Assembly: GCA_017394865.1 (NCBI GenBank)
Contig: JAFPWT010000002.1
Location: 33,831 to 97,830 of the forward strand
Direction: 5' to 3'
Length of the DNA stretch: 64,000 nucleotides
From: Bacteroidales bacterium
GTDB lineage: Bacteria > Bacteroidota > Bacteroidia > Bacteroidales > F082
Part shown: piece by piece, positions 1-8,690 of the stretch
How positions within the stretch are numbered: the stretch's first letter is position 1
Layout: the number at the start of each line of letters is the position of its first letter
The notes under the pieces: generated by a model
What the model was told of the DNA's origin: nothing
The model's database searches: none
The model's input: the letters and a program-made list of their open reading frames with translations, nothing else
Made by a program: the position numbers and the translations under genes

Positions 1-216
1 ATGCTGGCTAGCTTCGTCTACGACGAACAGCTGCAGGACTACGACAAGGCTCGTGAGACCTATCAACGCATTATCGACAATTATCCCGACAGCCCCTTTG
101 CCAAGGATGCCGCTCTTGCCATTCCCCAGCTGGGTATTCCTTTGGATGAATTAATCAAATCGTTTGAAGAAGCATCCCTGTCGGCGGATGCCGGCTCCGT
201 AGAGGGCGACAAATAA
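1..216 (+). CDS. TPR-repeat protein, C-terminal fragment
   Basis: The frame is open from the first base of the window, so this is the end of a longer gene and the ATG at base 1 may be an internal methionine. Residues 8-40 form one tetratricopeptide helix pair (YDKARETYQRIIDNYPDSPF), the pattern seen in Bacteroidetes tol-pal/BamD-like TPR proteins. The tail is acidic and ends DAGSVEGDK. TPR units bind partner proteins; the partner cannot be told from this piece. It converges with metK across a hairpin at 221-248. Confidence 0.6.
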   Translation: MLASFVYDEQLQDYDKARETYQRIIDNYPDSPFAKDAALAIPQLGIPLDELIKSFEEASLSADAGSVEGDK

Positions 217-220
217 AATA

Positions 221-248
221 GTAGAGACGCCATACATGACGTCTCTAC
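221..248. terminator. Palindromic hairpin between convergent genes
   Basis: GTAGAGACG (221-229) and CGTCTCTAC (240-248) form a perfect 9-bp stem around a 10-base loop. On the minus strand it is followed by a T-rich stretch (TATTTTATTTG), so it can end metK transcripts; it may serve the TPR gene from the other side. The GTAGAGACG palindrome resembles dispersed intergenic palindromes, so it may also be a repeat element. Confidence 0.6.
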
Positions 249-266
249 ATCTCTAAATCTCTACAT

Positions 267-1586
267 TTAGAACATTTTTTTGAAGGTATCGACCAGATCG
301 AGTTTTTCCCAGCCGAAGAACTCTACGTTTTTGTATGTCTTCTTGCCTTCGGTGAAGGTCTCTTTGTCTTTGTAGAACACCTCCACTTTGCGGGTCTCGG
401 GCTGACGGCCGAAATGACCATAGGAAGCGGTTTCCTCGAAGATGGGGTTGGTGAGGCCGAAGCGTTTTACGATGGCGTAAGGACGCAGGTCTACCGTGCT
501 GCGGATCTTCTCGGCGATGGCTTCGTCGCTGAGCGGTTTGCCGTCTTTGCCTTTCACCCGGACGGTGCCTTCGGTGTTGATGTAGAAGCCTACAGGCTCG
601 GCGATGCCGATGGCATAGGCGATTTGCACCAGGGCTTGGTCGCAAATGCCAGCGGCCACGAGGTTCTTGGCGATATGGCGTGCGGCATAGGCTGCTGAAC
701 GGTCCACCTTCGAGCTGTCTTTGCCTGAGAAGGCGCCGCCGCCGTGGGCGCCGCGGCCACCGTAGGTGTCGACGATGATCTTACGTCCGGTGACGCCGGT
801 GTCGCCATGGGGGCCTCCGATGACGAATTTGCCCGTCGGGTTGACGAAGATCTTCATATCTTGGTCGAAGAGCTTGCGGAGCTTGGCCGGCAACTTGCGT
901 TTCACTCGGGGCAAGAGGATGTTAAGCACGTCGGCTTCGATCTTGTCTACCATACGCATGTCGGCCTCGCGTTGGGCCTCTTCGGTGTCGTCGGCGGGCT
1001 TGATGAAATCGTCGTGCTGGGTGCTGATGACGATGGTGTCGATTCTCAAAGGCTTCCAGCCGTCTTCATATTCCACTGTGACCTGTGACTTGGCATCGGG
1101 GCGGAGGTATTTCATCTGTTTGCCTTCGCGGCGGATGGCAGCCAGCTCAATGAGCAGAAGATGGGCCAAATCGATGGTTAGAGGCATGTAGTTTTCGGTC
1201 TCCTTGCATGCGAAGCCGAACATCATGCCTTGGTCGCCAGCGCCTTGTTCTTCAGGCTTTTTGCGGCCTACACCCATATAGATGTCGTTTGACTGTCCGT
1301 GGAGGGCCGACAGCACGCCGCAGGACTGGGCGTCGAATTGATACTCTGACTTGTTGTAGCCGATGCGGTCGATGACGCGGCGTGCGATGTCCTGAATCTC
1401 GACGTAAGCGTTGGTGCGGATTTCGCCTGCTACGACGACGAGACCGGTGGTGACTAAGGTTTCACAAGCTACTTTCGACTTGGGATCGTTGCGAAGAATC
1501 TCGTCCAATACGGCATCCGAAATCTGGTCGCATACTTTGTCGGGATGGCCTTCCGAGACGGATTCTGAAGTAAAATAATAACCCAT
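267..1586 (-). CDS. metK: S-adenosylmethionine synthase
   Basis: Cytoplasmic enzyme making S-adenosylmethionine from methionine and ATP, the methyl donor of the cell. The 439-residue product starts [20 protein letters not shown], the family N-terminus with the ATP-binding HPDK, and contains the methionine-loop region [20 protein letters not shown] (about 89-108), the [12 protein letters not shown] motif and the P-loop-like [15 protein letters not shown]. It is longer than the about 384-residue E. coli enzyme, as is usual in Bacteroidetes. ATG at 1586 is the only start keeping the conserved N-terminus. A promoter box at 1721-1728 implies a leader of about 130 bases. Confidence 0.97.
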   Translation of the reverse strand: MGYYFTSESVSEGHPDKVCDQISDAVLDEILRNDPKSKVACETLVTTGLVVVAGEIRTNAYVEIQDIARRVIDRIGYNKSEYQFDAQSCGVLSALHGQSNDIYMGVGRKKPEEQGAGDQGMMFGFACKETENYMPLTIDLAHLLLIELAAIRREGKQMKYLRPDAKSQVTVEYEDGWKPLRIDTIVISTQHDDFIKPADDTEEAQREADMRMVDKIEADVLNILLPRVKRKLPAKLRKLFDQDMKIFVNPTGKFVIGGPHGDTGVTGRKIIVDTYGGRGAHGGGAFSGKDSSKVDRSAAYAARHIAKNLVAAGICDQALVQIAYAIGIAEPVGFYINTEGTVRVKGKDGKPLSDEAIAEKIRSTVDLRPYAIVKRFGLTNPIFEETASYGHFGRQPETRKVEVFYKDKETFTEGKKTYKNVEFFGWEKLDLVDTFKKMF

Positions 1587-1720
1587 AACAAATTGATTAT
1601 TAAATGATTAATAAATGAATTTGTGTGGGAAGTTGTTGACTGAAAGGGAAGGAAAAAGCATTGGTTTAGCATTTTTTCTTGTGGTTGCAATCAAAACAAA
1701 TCTTTCCACGTTTGCGGCGG

Positions 1721-1728
1721 CAAAGATA
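1721..1728 (-). promoter_or_regulatory. Probable -7 box for metK
   Basis: Minus-strand TATCTTTG matches the Bacteroidetes -7 consensus TAnnTTTG. Transcription would start near 1714, giving metK an untranslated leader of about 130 bases. No clear -33 TTTG is seen at the normal distance because the upstream DNA is the 1740-1795 inverted repeat. Confidence 0.5.
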
Positions 1729-1739
1729 AGAATAATTTA

Positions 1740-1795
1740 GAATTTAGAATTTAGAATGAAGAGTTTTTTGTTAAAAATCTCTAAATTCTAAATTC
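1740..1795. repeat. AT-rich inverted repeat, possible terminator
   Basis: GAATTTAGAATTTAG (1740-1754) is a perfect 15-bp inverted match of CTAAATTCTAAATTC (1781-1795) with a 26-base loop. Each arm is itself an internal repeat of GAATTTA. It directly follows the stop codon of the ABC ATPase gene on the minus strand, so it may end that transcript. Confidence 0.55.
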
Positions 1796-2707
1796 TTAAT
1801 TCTTGGTAAGCTTCTGGAACGCCTCCTCGATGCTGATGTCTTCTTTCTGCAAAGTCTTGATGATGAGCCCGTTGTCAACCGACCATTTCATTAAGTTGGC
1901 GCGGATGTCGGTGTCGCCTTCGGGTTCGATGATCCAGTGGTTGTCCTTAGCGTGTTGAACCTTGGTCACTTGCGGGATGCTGAGCAATTGGTTCTGCGTG
2001 ACCTCGTTTTCGAATTCCACGATAACGACGTTGGCGGCGGTTTGGGTCTGCTTCAGATTCTCGACACGGTCGGCGGCGACCACAACACCTTTATTAATAA
2101 TGATGGCGCGTTCGCAAAGGGCTTCCACTTCCTGCATGATATGGGTGGAGAGCAGCACGGTCTTTTCCTTGCCGAGGCTGGAGATGAGGTTGCGGATGTC
2201 GATGAGCTGGTTGGGGTCAAGGCCTGAGGTGGGCTCGTCGAGGATGAGCACTTGTGGGTCGTGCATCATGGCTTGGGCGAGGCCGACACGTTGGCGGTAT
2301 CCTTTCGAGAGGGAGCCGATTTTTTTATGGGCCTCCGGGCCAAGGCCTGTCTCTTCAATCATGGCCTCGATGCGTTTCTTTGCGGTGCTGCCTTTCAGCT
2401 GATGGATGCCAGCCACGAATTCGAGATATTCGCGTACGAACATGTCAAGGTACAATGGGTTGTGCTCGGGGAGGTACCCTACGATGCGCTTTACCTTCAT
2501 CGGTTGCTCCTTGATGTCGAAGCCGTTAACGGTCACCGTTCCGCTGGTGGGAGGGAGGAAGCAGGTGATGATTTTCATCAGTGTCGACTTGCCTGCGCCG
2601 TTGGGACCGAGCAGCCCCACGATTCCTTTGTCAATACTGAGGCTGACGTTGTTAAGGGCGAGTTGGTTGCCGTATGTTTTGGTGATATTTTGAATCTCGA
2701 TTGACAT
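1796..2707 (-). CDS. GldA-like ABC transporter ATP-binding protein
   Basis: Cytoplasmic ATPase subunit of an ABC transporter. The 303-residue protein has Walker A GPNGAGKS (34-41), the VGYLPEHNPLYLDMFVREYL segment typical of GldA/NatA-like subunits, an ABC signature LSKGYRQ (133-139), Walker B LILDEP (154-159) and an H-loop in LLSTHIMQEVEALC. The C-terminal 80 residues form the extra domain of this subfamily. GldA is linked to gliding in Flavobacteriia but homologues occur in non-gliding Bacteroidales, so a gliding role is not implied. No permease gene is adjacent in the window; the gene stands alone behind its own promoter at 2727-2734. Confidence 0.85.
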   Translation of the reverse strand: MSIEIQNITKTYGNQLALNNVSLSIDKGIVGLLGPNGAGKSTLMKIITCFLPPTSGTVTVNGFDIKEQPMKVKRIVGYLPEHNPLYLDMFVREYLEFVAGIHQLKGSTAKKRIEAMIEETGLGPEAHKKIGSLSKGYRQRVGLAQAMMHDPQVLILDEPTSGLDPNQLIDIRNLISSLGKEKTVLLSTHIMQEVEALCERAIIINKGVVVAADRVENLKQTQTAANVVIVEFENEVTQNQLLSIPQVTKVQHAKDNHWIIEPEGDTDIRANLMKWSVDNGLIIKTLQKEDISIEEAFQKLTKN

Positions 2708-2726
2708 TTTTTTTCTTATTTGAGTG

Positions 2727-2755
2727 CAAAGGTATGAAAAATATTCGTACTTTTG
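2727..2755. promoter_or_regulatory. Back-to-back -7 boxes for ABC ATPase and rplM
   Basis: Minus-strand TACCTTTG (2727-2734) points to the ABC gene, whose ATG is 20 bases downstream. Plus-strand TACTTTTG (2748-2755) points to the ribosomal operon. Both fit TAnnTTTG. A TTTG at 2719-2722 could be the plus-strand -33 box, but its 25-base spacing is longer than the usual 19-21. Confidence 0.55.
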
Positions 2756-2863
2756 CGCCCTCGTTAGTAAAAACTGTTCTATCTATTTTTGTAATCAAGC
2801 GTACCACCATGGGCGAAGATGATGTTACGCGAACATGAATTGGATAAACGTATTTAAAAGAAA
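2756..2863 (+). promoter_or_regulatory. rplM leader, possible structured r-protein leader
   Basis: About 100 bases separate the -7 box from the rplM start. They contain a possible stem GCGTA (2799-2803) with TACGC (2826-2830) enclosing ACCACCATGGGCG. Ribosomal operons are often controlled by such leaders binding their own product; here only the length and the short stem are seen. Confidence 0.35.
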
Positions 2864-3322
2864 ATGAACTATTTAAGTTACAAAACAGTCAGCGTCAACA
2901 AGGAACATGCCAACAAGAAATGGTATGTCGTCGATGCTGAAGGCCAGATTCTCGGACGTTTTGCCTCCGAGGTTGCCATGATTCTCCGTGGCAAGCGCAA
3001 ACCCTGCTACACTCCCCACAGCGACTGCGGTGACAATGTGATCATCATCAACGCCGAGAAGATCCAGCTGACGGGCAAGAAGATGGATGAGAAGTACTAT
3101 GTCCACTATACCGGTTATCCGGGTGGCCAGCGCATCCGCAACGTCAAGGAGCAGTTGAACCGCAAGCCCGCCGCCGTGCTGGAGCACGCCATCAAGGGTA
3201 TGCTGCCCAAGACCAAGTTGGGTGATGCCATCTTCCACAATCTCTTTGTCTATGCCGGTTCAGAACACCCGCATCAGGCTCAACAACCCGAAGAACTCAA
3301 AATTAACACTATTAAGAAATAA
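2864..3322 (+). CDS. rplM: 50S ribosomal protein L13
   Basis: Large-subunit protein needed early in 50S assembly. The 152 residues contain the family core WYVVDAEGQILGRFASEVA (about 21-39), the GDNVIIINAEKIQLTGKK segment and GMLPKTKLG (about 112-120). Length fits the Bacteroidetes family. First gene of rplM-rpsI-rpsB-tsf, with rpsI two bases after its stop. Confidence 0.98.
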   Translation: MNYLSYKTVSVNKEHANKKWYVVDAEGQILGRFASEVAMILRGKRKPCYTPHSDCGDNVIIINAEKIQLTGKKMDEKYYVHYTGYPGGQRIRNVKEQLNRKPAAVLEHAIKGMLPKTKLGDAIFHNLFVYAGSEHPHQAQQPEELKINTIKK

Positions 3323-3324
3323 TC

Positions 3325-3711
3325 ATGGAAGTAATCAACGCTTTAGGTAGAAGAAAGACCGCCGTTGCTCGCATCTACATGAAGGTCGGCGACGGTAAAA
3401 TTACGGTGAACAAGCGCGACTACAAGGAGTACTTCCCGACGAGCATCCTCCACTATGTGGTTGAGCAGCCTCTGATGCTTACCGACAACCTCGGCAAGTT
3501 CGACATCAAGGTCAACCTCGACGGTGGTGGCATCAACGGCCAGGCCGAGGCTCTCCGCCTCGCCATCAGCCGCGCGCTCTGCGAGATCAATCCCGAAAAT
3601 CGTCCTACCCTGAAGGCCAAAGGTCTCATGCGCCGCGACCCGCGTATGGTCGAGCGTAAGAAACCCGGTCAGCCCGGTGCCCGTAAGAAGTTCCAATTCA
3701 GCAAACGTTAA
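3325..3711 (+). CDS. rpsI: 30S ribosomal protein S9
   Basis: Small-subunit protein whose basic C-terminal tail reaches the P-site tRNA. The 128-residue product begins MEVINALGRRKTAVARIYMK and ends with the invariant KKPGQPGARKKFQFSKR tail. The GGGINGQAEALRLAISRAL motif lies near residues 72-90. It directly follows rplM, the usual pairing in bacteria. Confidence 0.98.
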   Translation: MEVINALGRRKTAVARIYMKVGDGKITVNKRDYKEYFPTSILHYVVEQPLMLTDNLGKFDIKVNLDGGGINGQAEALRLAISRALCEINPENRPTLKAKGLMRRDPRMVERKKPGQPGARKKFQFSKR

Positions 3712-3820
3712 GCTATTCTCAGCCGAGCGATTTTGTTTAGTATCCAAATCACTGAGATTCTTTCTCGAAAGACTACTCAGTGGTTGTGTTCAGTGAATGT
3801 AAACATTAAAAAGAAAACTC
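3712..3820 (+). promoter_or_regulatory. rpsI-rpsB intergenic hairpin
   Basis: This 109-base spacer holds a stem CACTGAG (3750-3756) / CTCAGTG (3776-3782) with a smaller inner stem around TTCTTTC...GAAAG. It lacks a T-run, so it looks more like a leader or processing element for rpsB-tsf than a terminator. The function is inferred from position only. Confidence 0.4.
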
Positions 3821-4642
3821 ATGACTCAAGTAACTTTTGAAGAATTATTGGATGCCGGATGTCATTTCGGTCATCTCAAGAGAAAGTGGAACCCCGCCAT
3901 GGCTCCTTATATCTTCATGGAGCGCAACGGCATCCACATCATCGACCTTTACAAGACCCAGGCTAAGGTCGACGAAGCTGCCACCGCAGTGTGCCAGCTG
4001 GCCAAATCAGGCAAGAAGATCCTCTTCGTCGCCACCAAGAAACAAGCTAAAGACGTTGTCGCTGAACTCGTCCAGAAAGTCAACATGCCTTATGTGACCG
4101 AGCGTTGGCCCGGCGGCATGCTCACCAACTTCGCCACCATCCGCAAGGCCGTGCGTAAGATGACCAGCATCGACAAAATGATGGTCAGCGACGCCTACAA
4201 GAGCCTCTCAAAGCGTGAGAAACTCCAGATCGAACGTGAACGCGAGAAACTCGAGAAGAACCTCGGTTCCATCAGCGACCTGAGCCGTCTGCCTTCAGCC
4301 GTGTTCGTCGTCGATATCATGAAGGAGCACATCGCCGTTGCCGAAGCCCGCAAACTTAACATCCCGGTCTTCGCCATCGTCGACACCAACACCAACCCGA
4401 ACCTCGTCGACTTCCCCATCCCGGCCAACGATGACGCTAGCAAGTCAATCGCCCTGATCGTCGGTAAGATGGTCGACGCCATCGAAGAAGGCCTCAACGA
4501 GCGCAAACTCAACAAGGAAAACAATGTTGAAGAAGCCGAAGAAGCCGAAGAAGTGGCCGCCGAAGAAACCGAGGAAGAAGAGAACAAGGAAGAGCGCAAG
4601 CCCCGTAACCGCCGCCCGCGCAAACCCGTATCAAAAAACTAA
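3821..4642 (+). CDS. rpsB: 30S ribosomal protein S2
   Basis: Small-subunit protein that joins late in assembly and helps recruit S1. The 273 residues contain GCHFGHLKRKWNP (13-25), VATKKQAKDVV, ERWPGGMLTNF, and the FVVDIMKEHIAVAEARKL and FAIVDTNTNPN segments near residue 165-195. The last 50 residues are an acidic then basic extension (EEAEEAEEV..., RKPRNRRPRK), a lineage-specific tail. It sits 20 bases before tsf, the classic rpsB-tsf pair. Confidence 0.98.
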   Translation: MTQVTFEELLDAGCHFGHLKRKWNPAMAPYIFMERNGIHIIDLYKTQAKVDEAATAVCQLAKSGKKILFVATKKQAKDVVAELVQKVNMPYVTERWPGGMLTNFATIRKAVRKMTSIDKMMVSDAYKSLSKREKLQIEREREKLEKNLGSISDLSRLPSAVFVVDIMKEHIAVAEARKLNIPVFAIVDTNTNPNLVDFPIPANDDASKSIALIVGKMVDAIEEGLNERKLNKENNVEEAEEAEEVAAEETEEEENKEERKPRNRRPRKPVSKN

Positions 4643-4662
4643 CCCTTTAGAACATTAATCCT

Positions 4663-5655
4663 ATGAATATTACCGCTTCTCAAGTCAATGAACTGAGACA
4701 AATGACCGGCGCCGGTATGATGGACTGCAAGAAAGCCCTCGTCGAGACCGACGGCGATATCCAGGCCGCTATCGATATCCTCCGCAAGAAGGGTATGGCT
4801 AAAGCTGCCAAACGCGCCGACCGTAACGCTAGCGAAGGCTGCGTGCTCTCCAAATGCACTGAAGATCACACGTACGCCGCCATCATCATGGTGAACTGCG
4901 AGACCGACTTCGTCGCCAACAACGCCGACTTCGTGAAGTTCACGAAGGATGTGCTCGACAAAGCCGTCGCCAACCGCGTGAAGGACATCGAGACCCTGAA
5001 GGCTATGACCATCGACGGTCAGACCGTCGAGGCCCTCGTCGCCAACCAAAGCGCCGTCACCGGCGAAAAGACCGAACTCGGTGGATTCAAAGTGCTCGAA
5101 GGCGTTTATGTGACCAACTACAACCACCCCGGCAACCGCCTCGCCACCATCGTTGAAATGAACAAGAACTTCAACGGTATCGAGGAAGTCAGCCATGAAG
5201 TGGCTATGCACGTCGCCGCCATGAACCCCCTGGCCGTCAGCGAAGACTCCATCGCTCAAGAGGTGAAAGACCGTGAGCTGGCCGTCGCCGTCGACAAGAC
5301 CAAGGACGAACTCATCGGCAAGGAAGTCGAGAAAGCCCTCCGTAAAGCCGGTATCAACCCCAACCATGTGGATAGCGATGACCATATCGAATCCAACATC
5401 ACCAAGGGTTACATCACCGCTGAACAAGGCGCTCAGGCCCGTGAGATCAAGGCTACCGTTCCCGGTACCGTGAAACTCAACGACGCCATGATCCAAAACA
5501 TCGCCAAAGGTCGTCTGGGTAAGTTCTTCAAAGAGAACTGCCTGCTCAACCAGGTCTCTCTGGTTGCCGACCCCAAGACCGTCGGTCAGTACATCCAGGA
5601 TGCCGATAAGGAAGCCACTGTGAAAGCTTTCTATCGCATCAAGCTGGGCGAATAA
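4663..5655 (+). CDS. tsf: Elongation factor Ts
   Basis: Guanine-nucleotide exchange factor that recycles EF-Tu-GDP. The 330-residue protein opens with a UBA-like domain (QVNELRQMTGAGMMDCKKAL, 8-27) and carries the EF-Tu contact motif NCETDFVANNADF (about 78-90) and the HVAAMNPLAVS segment (about 184-194). The length is at the upper end for the family, as in other Bacteroidetes. It is the last gene of the operon and runs into the terminator at 5678-5710. Confidence 0.98.
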   Translation: MNITASQVNELRQMTGAGMMDCKKALVETDGDIQAAIDILRKKGMAKAAKRADRNASEGCVLSKCTEDHTYAAIIMVNCETDFVANNADFVKFTKDVLDKAVANRVKDIETLKAMTIDGQTVEALVANQSAVTGEKTELGGFKVLEGVYVTNYNHPGNRLATIVEMNKNFNGIEEVSHEVAMHVAAMNPLAVSEDSIAQEVKDRELAVAVDKTKDELIGKEVEKALRKAGINPNHVDSDDHIESNITKGYITAEQGAQAREIKATVPGTVKLNDAMIQNIAKGRLGKFFKENCLLNQVSLVADPKTVGQYIQDADKEATVKAFYRIKLGE

Positions 5656-5677
5656 ATCTAATGGATTTAATGGTAAC

Positions 5678-5710
5678 AAAAAAGGTTGACCTTCGCGGTC
5701 AACCTTTTTT
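5678..5710. terminator. Bidirectional intrinsic terminator
   Basis: GGTTGACC (5684-5691) and GGTCAACC (5697-5704) form a perfect 8-bp stem over a 5-base loop, flanked by six A on the left and six T on the right. It therefore works on both strands: for tsf going right and for the ATP synthase/PPTase transcript going left. The PPTase stop codon (5699-5701) lies inside the stem. Confidence 0.93.
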
Positions 5711-6271
5711 ATTGGTCGCTACCGAATAAGCGTACCGCTTCTCGGGGTTGACATGGGTCTCCACAATCTCATCTCCTTGTAACAACCCGTGAAGGTCATG
5801 GGTGATCCCCGTTCCCCGTAATTTGAAAACGGCTTCCTTCTTGGTCCAATATTCAGTGAAGGTGCGCACAGGGTCGTCACTCTCACGGATGATGCGTTGT
5901 TCCTCCTCGTTCATGGTGTAACGGATCAGGCTGTCGCTGACCTGCCGGTACCCTTCAATGTCAATGCCTATAGGCTGGTCGGAAACGGCTACAGCAATGC
6001 CGTTCTTGCAATGGCTGAGGTTGAAATGGATCTCGGGATAATCGATCAGATAAGGTTTTCCGTGCTCATTATGTCCGAAACGAAATGGGTGTGTATATCC
6101 TTTGGATTCCAACATCTCGCGGAGCATCACGTATGATTTGAGACATGCGAATTGCCCGAAGAGATGCTTGTAACGCAAGGCTTCCTCACGGCGCTCATCG
6201 GAAACCAAAGGAAGGAGGCGGTTGATTTCCTCCTCCGAGATGATGCTCATTTCGTCAAAGATATAGATCAT
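5699..6271 (-). CDS. 4'-phosphopantetheinyl transferase, Sfp type
   Basis: Transfers the phosphopantetheine arm of CoA to a carrier-protein serine. The 190-residue product has IGIDIEGYR (GxDxE, Mg binding, about 102-110) and the EYWTKKEAVFKLRGTG motif (WxxKEA, about 140-155), both diagnostic of the Sfp/AcpT superfamily, plus HFNLSHCKNG near 81-90. It is somewhat shorter than Sfp (about 224). Its ATG overlaps the atpG stop as ATGA, so it is the last gene of the ATP synthase operon. The carrier it serves is not in the window; fatty-acid ACP or a secondary-metabolite carrier are both possible. Confidence 0.85.
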   Translation of the reverse strand: MIYIFDEMSIISEEEINRLLPLVSDERREEALRYKHLFGQFACLKSYVMLREMLESKGYTHPFRFGHNEHGKPYLIDYPEIHFNLSHCKNGIAVAVSDQPIGIDIEGYRQVSDSLIRYTMNEEEQRIIRESDDPVRTFTEYWTKKEAVFKLRGTGITHDLHGLLQGDEIVETHVNPEKRYAYSVATNKKG

Positions 6272-7140
6272 TTATTTAACGCTTCGGCCCCGCCGACGAT
6301 ATCTATTAATTCGGTGGTGATGACGTTCTGTCGGGCACGGTTGTAATCGCGTCTTAGTTCTTGGAGCAGGGTAGCAGCATTGTCACTGGCAATGAGCATG
6401 GCTGTCATCCGGGCGCCATGTTCGGCGGTCATCGCATCGAGCATCACTGAATAGAACATGGTGCGAATCACCTTGGGTACCAGTTCATTGATGAATTCCT
6501 CCTTGGAGGGTTCCACCAGGTAGTCGTAGGCTTCGCCTTTGGTGGCACTTTCAGTGGCGAGGGGCAGAAGGATCTCTGTAATAGGTTGCTGCACGCCGGC
6601 GTTCTTATGGTGGTTGTAGACCATCACTACGCGATCGATGCGGTGTTCGAGGAACTCCTGAGCCATATGGTCGCTGAACTCAGTGGCTAGGGTGTACGAC
6701 AGCTCTTCGCTGACGCTTTTGTGAGTTTCGGTGACGGGTATGCCATTTTTTTCGGCAAACTCCGTAAGTTTCTTTCCAAAAAGGTAAACCTCAACGTTCT
6801 CTGCGCCAAGTGTATTGGCGAAGTCGGTGTAGGTGCTGAAGAAGAGCTTGCTGACGCTCGAGTTGTAAACGCCGCAGAGGCCTGAGCTGGACGAGAAGGC
6901 AACGAGGGCAATGCGTTTGGGTTCTCGTTGTTCTGCCAGGGGGATGTTGACAGTCTCCTCAAGGGCGCCGAGGTAGTTGGAGAGTGTCTCGTTGAGTTTG
7001 CTCTTATAGGGCAGGAAACGCAACGTGGTGTTCTCCGACTTCTTCAGTTTGGCGGCGGAGACCATCTTCATGGCGTTGGTGATCTTCTCCGTTGAGGCGA
7101 CTGAGGCTATCCGTGCTCGTATTTCCTTTAAGCTAGGCAC
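6268..7140 (-). CDS. atpG: ATP synthase F1 subunit gamma
   Basis: Central shaft of F1 that couples c-ring rotation to catalysis. The 290 residues start [20 protein letters not shown], the conserved N-terminal coiled-coil helix, and end with the matching C-terminal helix containing [20 protein letters not shown] and [30 protein letters not shown] (about 87-98) is the family motif. Its start overlaps the atpA 3' end by 13 bases and its stop overlaps the PPTase start by 4, so translation is coupled across all three. Confidence 0.97.
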   Translation of the reverse strand: MPSLKEIRARIASVASTEKITNAMKMVSAAKLKKSENTTLRFLPYKSKLNETLSNYLGALEETVNIPLAEQREPKRIALVAFSSSSGLCGVYNSSVSKLFFSTYTDFANTLGAENVEVYLFGKKLTEFAEKNGIPVTETHKSVSEELSYTLATEFSDHMAQEFLEHRIDRVVMVYNHHKNAGVQQPITEILLPLATESATKGEAYDYLVEPSKEEFINELVPKVIRTMFYSVMLDAMTAEHGARMTAMLIASDNAATLLQELRRDYNRARQNVITTELIDIVGGAEALNK

Positions 7141-8684
7141 TGTGCAGTTTCTTTTAGAATATTCTTGATATCGTCGTTGACGATGCCCTGTCTCAATTGG
7201 TCAAGGACATCTTTGTGTTTGACTTCGAGGAGGCTAAGATATTGTTTCTCGAACTCGTGGACTTTTTCGATAGGCACGTTGCTGAGCAGGCCGTTGGTGC
7301 CGCAGAAGATGACAGCGATTTGTTTCTCAACGGGCATCGGGCTGTATTGTGGCTGTTTCAGCAATTCCACGTTTTTACGGCCTTTGTCAAGGATGGCAAG
7401 GGTAGCGGCATCGAGTTCTGCACCAAAGCGTGAGAAGGCCTCCATCTCGCGGAACTGGGCCTGGTCGAGTTTTAGGGTGCCGGCCACTTTTTTCATCGAT
7501 TTGATCTGAGCATTGCCACCCACACGTGACACCGAGATACCCACGTTGATGGCGGGACGTACACCGGCGTTGAAGAGGCTGGTCTCAAGGAAGATCTGTC
7601 CGTCGGTAATGGAGATCACGTTGGTGGGGATGTATGCGGAGACGTCTCCAGCCTGGGTCTCGATGATAGGCAAGGCAGTCATGGAGCCACCACCTTTCAT
7701 GATGTCCTTGATGGAGTCGGGGAGGTCGTTCATCTGGCGGGCTACGTCGTCATTTTTGATGATCTTGGCGGCGCGTTCGAGCAGACGGCTGTGGAGGTAG
7801 AAGATATCGCCAGGATAGGCCTCACGTCCTGGGGGACGGCGGAGGATCAGCGAGACTTCACGGTAGGCCACAGCTTGTTTGGAGAGGTCGTCGTAGATGA
7901 CCAACGCGTGACGGCCTGTGTCGCGGAAATATTCGGCGATGGCGGCACCGGCATAGGGAGCGTAGAACTGCATGGCTGCTGGATCGGATGCGGTGGCTGA
8001 TACGATGATGGTATAATCCATGGCACCGTGGTCCTGTAGCGCCTTCACGAGGTTGGCGACGGTTGATCCTTTCTGGCCGATGGCCACATAGATGCAGTAG
8101 ACAGGATCGCCGTTTTTGTAATTCTCGCGTTGGTTGATGATGGTGTCGATGGCGATGGCGGTCTTGCCGGTCTGTCGGTCTCCGATGATGAGCTCACGTT
8201 GTCCGCGGCCGATGGGAATCATGGCGTCGATAGCCTTGAGGCCGGTCTGCAAGGGCTCGTTGACGGGTTGGCGGTAGATGACGCCTGGGGCTTTGCGCTC
8301 CAATGGCATCTCGTAAGTGGCACCTTGTATGGGTCCCTTGCCATCGATAGGTCTTCCGAGTCCGTCGACCACACGGCCCAACATGCCTTCACCAGCCAGC
8401 ACCGAGGCGATGCGCTGAGTGCGGCGCACGGTCTCGCCTTCTTTGATGCCCTCGGTGGGACCGAGCAGCACTACGCCGACGTTGTCTTCCTCCAAGTTGA
8501 GCACCACGCCTGTGGTGCCGTTCTCGAATTCTACCATTTCGTTGGCCTGCACACGGTCGAGGCCGTAAACACGGGCCACGCCGTCGCTGACTTGCAGCAC
8601 TTTGCCGATCTCCTCAAACTGAGTCCGGTTGCTCAAATTCTCCAACTGCATCTTTAAGATGCTTGATATTTCACTCGCTTTCAT
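7128..8684 (-). CDS. atpA: ATP synthase F1 subunit alpha
   Basis: Non-catalytic nucleotide-binding subunit of F1. The 518-residue protein carries Walker A GDRQTGKT (168-175), the [13 protein letters not shown] segment, and the signature [17 protein letters not shown] in the second half that includes the catalytic-site arginine region. The length is normal for the family. The start at 8684 keeps the conserved N-terminal helix [15 protein letters not shown]. It follows atpH by 6 bases. Confidence 0.98.
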   Translation of the reverse strand: MKASEISSILKMQLENLSNRTQFEEIGKVLQVSDGVARVYGLDRVQANEMVEFENGTTGVVLNLEEDNVGVVLLGPTEGIKEGETVRRTQRIASVLAGEGMLGRVVDGLGRPIDGKGPIQGATYEMPLERKAPGVIYRQPVNEPLQTGLKAIDAMIPIGRGQRELIIGDRQTGKTAIAIDTIINQRENYKNGDPVYCIYVAIGQKGSTVANLVKALQDHGAMDYTIIVSATASDPAAMQFYAPYAGAAIAEYFRDTGRHALVIYDDLSKQAVAYREVSLILRRPPGREAYPGDIFYLHSRLLERAAKIIKNDDVARQMNDLPDSIKDIMKGGGSMTALPIIETQAGDVSAYIPTNVISITDGQIFLETSLFNAGVRPAINVGISVSRVGGNAQIKSMKKVAGTLKLDQAQFREMEAFSRFGAELDAATLAILDKGRKNVELLKQPQYSPMPVEKQIAVIFCGTNGLLSNVPIEKVHEFEKQYLSLLEVKHKDVLDQLRQGIVNDDIKNILKETAQCLA

Positions 8685-8690
8685 GGTGTC

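Noticed and set aside
4639-5679. 346-codon open frame on the minus strand opposite tsf
   Set aside because: It is the shadow of the high-confidence tsf gene on the other strand, caused by biased codon use; its translation matches nothing recognisable.
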